From contig CAMHUJ010000097.1 in the NCBI GenBank assembly GCA_946188175.1, forward strand, positions 1 to 6,698: a DNA stretch of 6,698 bases. Direction: 5' to 3'. A program made the translations under genes and the position numbers. The DNA is from an uncultured Ruminococcus sp. Its GTDB lineage: Bacteria; Bacillota; Clostridia; Oscillospirales; Ruminococcaceae. Under the pieces are notes generated by a model. That model was not told the DNA's origin. It ran no database searches and was given only the letters and a program-made list of their open reading frames with translations. Each line of letters opens with the position of its first letter. Within the stretch, counting starts at the first letter, position 1. Shown here piece by piece: positions 1 to 4,209 of this stretch.

Positions 1-1207
1 TTTCCAGTCGGTTCCGCAGCACATCTTCACTGTAAGCGCTGCCGAGCGATTTCAGACGGATATAATTCTTTCCGTCCGCCGGCCTGACTGCAATGTATTT
101 GCCGAGCCTGATCTCGTAGTGCGAATCGCAGAGCCGCTGCAAAAGCTGATCGAAATCTTTTGACATCATCAGCATCCGATCAATGTCATCGCGGAGTTTT
201 TCGCGCCGGGAGGTCGGCTGTTTCCTGTACTGCGCTTCAATTCGTCTGATCGCATCGACATAACACTCCTGCGCCTCAAAGCCGTTCTCTGTTTCACGGT
301 ACGGGATCTGCTCCCGATCGAGTGCCGCCTGTACGAATGCCCGTTTGTCATCATCCGCATAGAAGAATGATTTGTACGGCGAATACATTTGCTCTTTCAT
401 CGCGGCATTGATGGATGTCAGCTGCGCGATCTGTTGTTTCATCCGGAGCGCATTCCGGATATCTTCCGGTTCGACACGCTGCTTCTCACGAAAAACTGCC
501 GCGTTCCGTTTGGCATCCTGCCAGCTTTTGTATTCCTCGACGGTAAGATGATGATGATGCGCCTGCTTGTCTTCACGCTGACATTCATGTTGCCGGAGCA
601 GTTGCTCCAATGTCTTCCGCTCACGTTCTTCCCAGATCACCAACTGATTGACGCCGCTGTTCTTTGCAGTGATTCCCATCTCTTTCAATGCCGCCCGCAT
701 CGAAACACCTTTGCTCAGTCCGCGCTGTCTTCCCTCGGTATAGAACGGCACGAAGTCGATGTGCAGATGCGGGGATGCTTCATCGAGATGCATGACGCTG
801 TTGAACACATGAAGGTTTTTGTTGCGCTCCTGAAACTTCGCAGCGTACTCTGCGAGAATCTTCTGCGCGATTTCTGCGCGGGGACTTCCGCAGGGTGTGT
901 CTTTGCAGTCACCGAGCTGCACGATCACTTCATAGAACGGCTCCTCTCTTTTGCCGGAAGCGATGTGCGAATAATAGTCTTTGATGCGTCGGCAGGGCTG
1001 CTTTTGTTTGGCATTGTAATCGTCGATTGCCGCGCCGAACAGTTCCGAGTATGCTTCCCGGACATCCTGCTGCTTGAAGAAAATGTTGTTCTGCATCTGG
1101 TCGCGGCGGATGTTTCTTGCAATGAAGTCGCGGTTATTGTGTGCGAGGTTTGCGCCGTGGGGATTGCTTGCCTTGCCAAGTGTGACGCTGATACTGAATC
1201 GTTCCAT
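1..1207 (-). CDS. mobV: MobV/Pre-family mobilization relaxase, C-terminus cut by the window edge
   Basis: This is a plasmid-recombination/mobilization (Mob_Pre) relaxase, which nicks a cognate oriT and leads the strand into a recipient using another element's conjugation machinery. It reads open for 402 codons from ATG at 1207 to the left edge. The ATG follows an AAGGAGG Shine-Dalgarno by a few bases. Near the N-terminus LAHNNRDF (residues 21-28) matches the HNxR motif of MobV. H23 aligns by eye with the nucleophilic His22 of pMV158 MobM. The metal-binding motif HLDEASPHLHIDFVPF occupies residues 140-155, with H140, D142, E143, H147 and H149. Residues 195-270 are charged and probably helical and include a HHHH run at 217-220. 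Residues 351-402 (LGKYIAV..., IRLKSLG) resemble a C-terminal segment seen in other clostridial mobilization proteins. The true stop lies outside the window. It is the last visible gene of the leftward operon, 142 bp after its neighbour, and that gap contains the candidate oriT. The family call is firm; the subfamily is less certain. Confidence 0.93.
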   Translation of the reverse strand, partial: MERFSISVTLGKASNPHGANLAHNNRDFIARNIRRDQMQNNIFFKQQDVREAYSELFGAAIDDYNAKQKQPCRRIKDYYSHIASGKREEPFYEVIVQLGDCKDTPCGSPRAEIAQKILAEYAAKFQERNKNLHVFNSVMHLDEASPHLHIDFVPFYTEGRQRGLSKGVSMRAALKEMGITAKNSGVNQLVIWEERERKTLEQLLRQHECQREDKQAHHHHLTVEEYKSWQDAKRNAAVFREKQRVEPEDIRNALRMKQQIAQLTSINAAMKEQMYSPYKSFFYADDDKRAFVQAALDREQIPYRETENGFEAQECYVDAIRRIEAQYRKQPTSRREKLRDDIDRMLMMSKDFDQLLQRLCDSHYEIRLGKYIAVRPADGKNYIRLKSLGSAYSEDVLRNRLE

Positions 1208-1226
1208 TTGTCCTCCTTCTCTCTTT

Positions 1227-1249
1227 TTTCAGCCGGAGAACAGCTGAAA
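1227..1249. repeat. 7-bp inverted repeat upstream of the relaxase gene
   Basis: TTTCAGC (1227-1233) and GCTGAAA (1243-1249) are perfect reverse complements around a 9-nt loop. The repeat lies 20 nt upstream of the relaxase start, just ahead of its Shine-Dalgarno. On the coding (minus) strand it is followed by A-rich sequence, so it is not an intrinsic terminator. It could be part of oriT, a relaxase autoregulation site, or an mRNA structure near the ribosome binding site. Function is unproven. Confidence 0.4.
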
Positions 1250-1297
1250 TCACGCTTTTTGTACCGTTTTGCAAACTCAATCAATAGATTACCCAAT

Positions 1298-1338
1298 ATC
1301 AGTAGCGCATGACCGGTTTCCGACCATGCACTACTGAT
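1298..1338. repeat. 41-nt near-perfect hairpin, candidate oriT core
   Basis: ATCAGTAGCGCATG (1298-1311) pairs with CATGCACTACTGAT (1325-1338) over 14 positions with a single mismatch, a G opposite A that becomes a G-T wobble in one strand. Inside it, CGG (1314-1316) and CCG (1320-1322) close on a TTT loop, separated from the outer stem by a symmetric AC/AC mismatch. The structure is symmetric about 1318. It lies 11 bp beyond the stop codon of the 119-aa gene and about 90 bp upstream of the relaxase start, the usual place for an oriT in MobV systems. No U-tract follows on either strand, which argues against a simple terminator. I do not recognise a published MobV nick sequence in it, so the oriT call is positional and structural. 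Confidence 0.5.
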
Positions 1339-1349
1339 TTCCGGGGCTC

Positions 1350-1709
1350 TCAGGTGGCCTTTGTCTGCTCCGCAGCTTGGGGATTCCCAAACCCTTTGCG
1401 ATATCGATACCCGATTTCCGAATAGTAGTCGTGTATATCTCTTGCGGTCAGCGCAAGGTACAGGCTCATCAGCGAGATCATCTTCTCGGCTTCGTTGTCG
1501 AAGAAGTAGATCAGCACCTCGTCCATATCATCGCACCTGATCGGTTTTCCGTAGCGCGTGATTTTGTCGCGGAGTGCTTTCGCCATGTCACCGAACGCGC
1601 ACTCGCTGCCGCCGACAACCATCGTATCAAGCATCGAGAGCAGCGCATTGACCTGATCTCTCTCAAGGCAAACTTTGATCGGACCGAGTTTGTTTTTGAA
1701 TCCGGCCAT
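1350..1709 (-). CDS. conserved-looking 119-aa protein of unknown function
   Basis: I do not recognise a named family. The ATG at 1709 is preferred over upstream in-frame extension because the loader gene stops at 1717, an AGGAG-type Shine-Dalgarno lies upstream, and the extension would read through the loader gene in another frame. The product is soluble with no membrane segment. It has a regular helical N-terminal half (IKVCLERDQVNALLSMLD, residues 11-28), a central GGSECAFGDMAKALRDKI stretch (33-50), and a C-terminal helical half rich in aromatic residues (YYSEIGYRYRKGFG, residues 95-108). It is 7 bp downstream of the helicase loader and is followed by the oriT-like hairpin, so a replication or mobilization accessory role is possible. 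That is context only. Confidence 0.8.
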   Translation of the reverse strand: MAGFKNKLGPIKVCLERDQVNALLSMLDTMVVGGSECAFGDMAKALRDKITRYGKPIRCDDMDEVLIYFFDNEAEKMISLMSLYLALTARDIHDYYSEIGYRYRKGFGNPQAAEQTKAT

Positions 1710-1716
1710 TCCTGCA

Positions 1717-2550
1717 TCACTCCTCTTCCGTTGTCGTTGGGCTTGATGATGATGATCGTGCAGCTCTTTCTTTGAGTGCGGTGAAGCGTCTGTCCTCTCC
1801 CTGCACATGAAACGTCGCCGCACGCTCAAACATTCTGCTGACGATTCGTTTCTGTGTAAGGTCGGCGGGTGCTGCAAAATCGTTCATCGAAAGATTGGTT
1901 GTGATGACGCAGGGCTTTCCGCTGCGAAGTCTTCCGTCGATCAGATTGAACTTGATCTCATCCATGTATTCCGTGCGGCGTTCGCATCCGAAATCGTCAA
2001 TCGCAAGCAGCCCTGTGTGATTCATTTCATCATAGACCGCTGCTTTGTCCGGACTGTTCCAGAGTTGCTGTTCGATTTCGGAAACCGTGATGAACCGCGC
2101 CGTCATGCCCGCATCAATCGCCGCATTCGCAATGCACGCCGCCATGTAGGATTTGCCTGTCCCGCAGTCTCCCCAGAGCAGCAGCCATTCTGTGCTGCCG
2201 GTGAGATTCTCTGCAAATGTTCTGCATACTTCGGTCAGCTTCGGATTCTTTCCGTCTTCCTCTGCAAAGAATGCGTGAATCAAATCGGAAGTACCAAAAC
2301 AAATTGCTCGCCTCTGTTCAGTCTGATTCCGCCGCAGCCGTTCCTGCATGAGCCTGTCTTCTTCCTGCTGGCATTGGCAAAGGCAGTACACTGCAAAGTC
2401 TGAATCATGAAACGGTCTGCACTGCTTCGGTGTATGGCACTTGCCGCAGATCAGTAAGCCGTCCTCACCAAGATAGTCACTGTCATGAACAGGAATTGCT
2501 TCTTCGGCTCTCGCGGCAAGGATGCTGAATACTTCTTTCACTGCACTCAT
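1717..2550 (-). CDS. DnaC/DnaI-type AAA+ helicase loader
   Basis: This ATPase is expected to load the host replicative DnaB-type helicase at the element's origin, with the initiator encoded just upstream. The 277-aa length fits the IstB/DnaC-like group. Residues 35-60 contain a cysteine cluster (C35GKC38, C44, C56LCQC60) consistent with a zinc-binding N-terminal module like that of DnaI. The Walker A motif GDCGTGKS is at 127-134 and Walker B LLAIDDFG at 181-188. TTN at 217-219 fits sensor 1, and R235/R239 in RIVSRMFERA fit the arginine-finger region. The tail (266-277) is a low-complexity Ser/Thr/Glu run. The ATG overlaps the initiator stop as ATGA, and a GGAGGGGG Shine-Dalgarno lies 5' of it, indicating translational coupling. 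IstB-type transposition helpers share this fold, but no transposase is adjacent. Confidence 0.92.
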   Translation of the reverse strand: MSAVKEVFSILAARAEEAIPVHDSDYLGEDGLLICGKCHTPKQCRPFHDSDFAVYCLCQCQQEEDRLMQERLRRNQTEQRRAICFGTSDLIHAFFAEEDGKNPKLTEVCRTFAENLTGSTEWLLLWGDCGTGKSYMAACIANAAIDAGMTARFITVSEIEQQLWNSPDKAAVYDEMNHTGLLAIDDFGCERRTEYMDEIKFNLIDGRLRSGKPCVITTNLSMNDFAAPADLTQKRIVSRMFERAATFHVQGEDRRFTALKERAARSSSSSPTTTEEE

Positions 2551-3293
2551 GTGAACACCCCCTCCAGATCATAGACCGGTTGAACCGGTGCCTCGTTTCG
2601 GGGCAGTGGTTTCTGATCTTTCTTTGCCCATGTCCGGATGACTGCGAGATAATTCTTGTATGTCTTTCCGCTGCTTGCGACATATTCGGATACTCTTTCA
2701 ATGCGCTGCTGCCAGTCATTCGGGAATTCAGCCTGGAGTGTACTCAGCTCCTCGTCAGTCAGGTACACATTTTGATACTGACCGTATGTATGGCGGGGAG
2801 GCTTTGCACTCTCCTTATCTATACTAACCTTACCTATACTATACTTACCTATACTATGCTGACATTTGCCGGACATTTGACAGTCAACTGCCGGACATTT
2901 GTCAGGCAAGTGACCGACATCTGCCTGACAGTTGACGGGCAACTGACTGTCAGCACAGAGATAGGGGAGCATTTCGCCGCTTCGGAACTGCGCGAGGAGA
3001 TCGGTGTAGATACTCGGCTGCTTGCGATCACCACGGATATAGTTGTTGGTTTCCCAATCGCAGATATACGTTACGAGGTCCGCATTCAGGATCACTACAA
3101 AGCCCTTTGCTGCAAGCAGTTTCAAATCGTCCTCACTGGCTCCGGTCGCCCGCATGACCGTAAACGCCTCAACAATTCCGTCATCATCCGCCCGCATACC
3201 CAGATCGTAGTAGAGCAGGCGGGCAGATGCACCCATGCGGAGAAACCGCGCCGAGCTGACGATCGTATTTGCAAACATTCTCTTGCTTGCCAT
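2547..3293 (-). CDS. DnaD-like replisome organizer / replication initiator with origin embedded
   Basis: This is a phage/ICE-type replication initiator of 248 aa. The ATG at 3293 is chosen because GAGG sits 5 nt upstream and because the preceding 46 in-frame codons overlap the previous gene and look non-native. Residues 11-100 (ARFLRMGASARLLYYDLGMR..., then YICDWETNNYIRGDRKQPS) match the winged-helix N-terminal domain common in Firmicutes replisome organizers. It presumably binds the origin repeats. Residues 116-160 are an atypical linker whose DNA carries two repeat arrays, including the protein-level repeat HSIGK/YSIGK/VSIDK (146-160). Residues 178-226 (LTDEELSTLQAEFPNDW..., KTYKNYLAVIRTWAKKD) match the usual C-terminal domain thought to contact the loader or helicase. 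The gene overlaps the loader by 4 bp. The family is assigned from memory of homologues, not from a search. Confidence 0.9.
   Translation of the reverse strand: MASKRMFANTIVSSARFLRMGASARLLYYDLGMRADDDGIVEAFTVMRATGASEDDLKLLAAKGFVVILNADLVTYICDWETNNYIRGDRKQPSIYTDLLAQFRSGEMLPYLCADSQLPVNCQADVGHLPDKCPAVDCQMSGKCQHSIGKYSIGKVSIDKESAKPPRHTYGQYQNVYLTDEELSTLQAEFPNDWQQRIERVSEYVASSGKTYKNYLAVIRTWAKKDQKPLPRNEAPVQPVYDLEGVFT
2814..2858. repeat. three tandem AT-rich 15-bp direct repeats, candidate DNA unwinding element
   Basis: Units start at 2814, 2829 and 2844. They read CTTATCTATACTAAC, CTTACCTATACTATA and CTTACCTATACTATG on the plus strand; the last two differ only at the final base. They abut the 11-bp iteron array at 2861. 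In the coding strand they give the five-residue repeat [HYV]-SI-[GD]-K. Similar SIGK-type repeats occur in related replisome organizers as far as I recall. The AT-rich, tandem, iteron-adjacent character suits a strand-opening element. Because the period is a multiple of three, protein-level expansion cannot be excluded from this array alone. Confidence 0.75.
2861..2948. repeat. eight tandem 11-bp dyad iterons, putative replication origin
   Basis: Eight uninterrupted 11-bp units begin at 2861, 2872, 2883, 2894, 2905, 2916, 2927 and 2938. Examples are GACATTTGCCG, GACATTTGACA, GTCAACTGCCG and GACATCTGCCT. Positions 1 (G), 3 (C), 4 (A), 7 (T), 8 (G) and 10 (C) are invariant in all eight, giving GNCANNTGNC plus one spacer base. 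This 10-mer is its own reverse complement, so each unit is a dyad. A further half-site (GTCA) follows at 2949. The array lies in codons 116-145 of the initiator, between its two conserved domains, and runs across codon frame, so conservation is at DNA level. The 11-bp spacing puts every site on nearly the same helix face. Origin function is inferred by analogy with lambda O and Gram-positive phage initiators. Confidence 0.85.
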
Positions 3294-3300
3294 GCGCACC

Positions 3301-3555
3301 TCACAGTCTGACCGGGATCGGCTGGATGACGCCCTGATTCGTGGCCTCATCCTCCGGCTCAGGAATGGAAGACTGGTTGAAGAAGTCCGCCATGCTCTGC
3401 ACGTTGATGAGGATTTTGCCGCGCCCGACACGCACAGCCTTGACAGCGCCGGTCAGCGCGAGCTGGCGGCAGTAGTGCCGGCTGATGCCGAAGATCTCGG
3501 CGCACTCGATAATACCTTTCATAACAGGGATGTTCGTGTTCTGCATCATGTTCAT
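3301..3555 (-). CDS. excisionase-like winged helix-turn-helix protein
   Basis: This is an 84-aa DNA-binding protein of the excisionase/MerR-like HTH_17 type. In this setting it is a candidate recombination directionality factor for the integrase at 5032-6264, or a regulator of the leftward operon. Residues 13-34 (KGIIECAEIFGISRHYCRQL) form the helix-turn-helix, followed by a beta-wing (AVKAVRVGRGKILINV, 38-52). The proline/glutamate-rich tail is not recognised. The ATG at 3555 is preferred because GAGAGG lies 5 nt upstream. An in-frame TTG at 3612 lacks a Shine-Dalgarno. Its stop is 7 bp before the initiator start, so it is cotranscribed with the replication genes. Many proteins of this fold are annotated excisionase without proof. 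Confidence 0.82.
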   Translation of the reverse strand: MNMMQNTNIPVMKGIIECAEIFGISRHYCRQLALTGAVKAVRVGRGKILINVQSMADFFNQSSIPEPEDEATNQGVIQPIPVRL

Positions 3556-3608
3556 GTGTACCTCTCTTTCTCTCTCGATGGTTTGAACCTTCTGCTTCTT
3601 TAGGAAGA

Positions 3609-3803
3609 TCAATAGCTGATTTGGCGCATAGCTGCAAGTTCATTGATGACTCGAATGATCATCTCACGATCACGCTCCGGGAGCTCCGTGCGGAGCTTTC
3701 TGGTCATGGTCGGTTCCGAGATGCCCATTGCCAGTGCGATTTCCCAGAGATAGACATTGTTTTTTGCTGCATACTCCCTGATTTCCTGATTTGCTCTTTT
3801 CAT
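3609..3803 (-). CDS. small helix-turn-helix regulator, first gene of the leftward operon
   Basis: This 64-aa protein has a single recognisable HTH at residues 19-38 (LWEIALAMGISEPTMTRKLR), flanked by basic residues at the N-terminus and an amphipathic helix at 43-58. The ATG at 3803 has a strong GGGAGG Shine-Dalgarno 6 nt upstream. Similar tiny HTH proteins occur at the start of early operons in Firmicutes phages and conjugative elements. As the first gene after the leftward promoter it is a plausible Cro/Cox-like antagonist of the repressor promoter, which is inference from position. A 53-bp gap separates it from the excisionase-like gene. Confidence 0.82.
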   Translation of the reverse strand: MKRANQEIREYAAKNNVYLWEIALAMGISEPTMTRKLRTELPERDREMIIRVINELAAMRQISY

Positions 3804-3872
3804 GATAGACCTCCCTCTTCTTCATACCGCTTGCTTCCTCCAAAACTTTTTTCACATTTTTTGCATCCCCCC

Positions 3873-3901
3873 TTGACAAACCATCAATAATCTGCTATAA
3901 T
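3873..3901 (+). promoter_or_regulatory. strong rightward sigma-A promoter for repressor-integrase
   Basis: TTGACA at 3873-3878, a 17-bp spacer, and TATAAT at 3896-3901 with TG one base upstream (extended -10). This is a full consensus match. The predicted start is near 3908, giving a leader of about 300 nt before the repressor ATG at 4210. It points directly at the leftward promoter. Confidence 0.85.
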
Positions 3902-3915
3902 GCTGATAGTGATGA

Positions 3916-3944
3916 TTGGCGATAATATTATTGTATCACGCCAA
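3916..3944. promoter_or_regulatory. inverted TTGGCG/CGCCAA boxes between the opposed promoters, candidate operator
   Basis: TTGGCG (3916-3921) and CGCCAA (3939-3944) are inverted copies around an AT-rich core whose 3922-3931 segment is itself a 10-bp palindrome. The outer copy lies in the spacer of the leftward promoter, and the inner one just downstream of both predicted start sites. A third copy, in ACGCCAAAC context identical to 3938-3946, is at 4005-4013. These are reasonable binding sites for the XRE repressor or the small HTH protein; which protein binds is not visible. Confidence 0.5.
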
Positions 3945-3958
3945 ACAATAAATGTCAA
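3930..3958 (-). promoter_or_regulatory. strong leftward sigma-A promoter for the xis-rep-mob operon
   Basis: Read on the minus strand: TTGACA at 3958-3953, a 17-bp spacer, and TACAAT at 3935-3930 with an extended TGA just upstream. The predicted start is near 3923, about 120 nt before the ATG at 3803. The spacer contains a CGCCAA box (3939-3944, plus strand) that could be an operator. Confidence 0.85.
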
Positions 3959-3976
3959 GAGCTTAATCCAATGATG

Positions 3977-3991
3977 TATAATCGGATTATA
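3977..3991. promoter_or_regulatory. 15-bp perfect palindrome, candidate operator
   Basis: TATAATC and GATTATA flank a single G at 3984. The left arm also reads as a -10 hexamer (TATAAT, 3977-3982), but no good -35 is correctly spaced, so a second rightward promoter here is weak. The palindrome lies just upstream of the leftward promoter. Confidence 0.4.
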
Positions 3992-4004
3992 TCTAAGTAC
4001 GAAT

Positions 4005-4013
4005 ACGCCAAAC
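4005..4013 (+). promoter_or_regulatory. second ACGCCAAAC box
   Basis: This is an exact copy of the 9-mer at 3938-3946, 67 bp away in the same orientation. It may be an auxiliary operator allowing cooperative binding or looping. It could also be a chance repeat. Confidence 0.35.
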
Positions 4014-4038
4014 GTAAATAGTAATTTGTTGCCATTAT

Positions 4039-4057
4039 GGTGAACGATTCGTTCACC
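4039..4057. promoter_or_regulatory. 19-bp perfect palindrome in the repressor leader
   Basis: GGTGAACGA (4039-4047) and TCGTTCACC (4049-4057) are perfect inverted copies around one base at 4048. The short centre favours a protein-binding dyad over an RNA hairpin. It lies about 150 bp upstream of the repressor start. The binding protein is unknown; a repressor dimer or the small HTH proteins are candidates. Confidence 0.5.
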
Positions 4058-4100
4058 GATTCAAAACTGCTGTTTTGCAGCTTTGAAATACGATATTCAT

Positions 4101-4129
4101 AAAAATACCCGCCCTGAAACAGGGCAGGC
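4101..4129 (-). terminator. leftward intrinsic terminator upstream of the repressor gene
   Basis: Read on the minus strand, a 10-bp GC-rich stem (GCCTGCCCTG with CAGGGCGGGT, allowing three G-U pairs) closes on a TTT loop and is followed by ATTTTTAT. This fits a rho-independent terminator for leftward transcription. On the plus strand the same sequence forms GCCCTG-AAA-CAGGGC (4111-4125) without a U-tract. It could stop antisense transcripts coming from the repressor/integrase side before they reach the leftward operon. Confidence 0.55.
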
Positions 4130-4135
4130 GGATGC

Positions 4136-4182
4136 GGTCGGGAAATTCGACCCCATAAAACCAGTGTCGGGTTTCACGACAC
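4136..4182 (+). promoter_or_regulatory. two stem-loops in the repressor mRNA leader
   Basis: GGTCG (4136-4140) pairs with CGACC (4148-4152) around GGAAATT. GTGTCG (4164-4169) pairs with CGACAC (4177-4182) around GGTTTCA. The loops contain GAAA and TTTC, which are complementary and could kiss. They follow the GCCCTG-AAA-CAGGGC stem at 4111-4125, so three stems stand in a row before the ribosome binding site. I recognise no riboswitch class; a post-transcriptional control element is inference. Confidence 0.4.
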
Positions 4183-4185
4183 AGC

Positions 4186-4207
4186 TTGATGAAAGGAGTT
4201 GCATCAA
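4186..4207 (+). promoter_or_regulatory. hairpin presenting the repressor Shine-Dalgarno in its loop
   Basis: TTGATG (4186-4191) pairs with CATCAA (4202-4207) around the 10-nt loop AAAGGAGTTG. The AAGGAG (4193-4198) is the Shine-Dalgarno for the ATG at 4210. Its linear distance of 11 nt is long, and the stem would bring it closer to the start codon. Confidence 0.4.
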
Positions 4208-4209
4208 AA

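Noticed and set aside
389..1312. 307-codon plus-strand open frame
   Set aside because: It lies antisense to the relaxase gene, which has clear family motifs and a good ribosome binding site. The plus-strand product has no recognisable domain and no ribosome binding site.
1807..2403. 198-codon plus-strand open frame
   Set aside because: It is antisense to the AAA+ loader; no ribosome binding site or domain supports it.
2814..2948. CRISPR-like or satellite repeat array
   Set aside because: Units are 11 and 15 bp with no spacers and lie in a coding frame between two conserved protein domains, which fits iterons and not CRISPR.
2580..3311. 243-codon plus-strand open frame
   Set aside because: It is antisense to the replication initiator, and its product is low in plausible domain features.
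3670..3879. Minus-strand frame overlapping the 64-aa HTH gene, with an internal ATG after GGAGG
   Set aside because: The overlapped gene has a better placed Shine-Dalgarno and a clear HTH. The alternative product has no domain character.
3977..3982. TATAAT as the -10 of a second rightward promoter
   Set aside because: No acceptable -35 hexamer lies 16-18 bp upstream. The sequence is better explained as one arm of the palindrome at 3977-3991.
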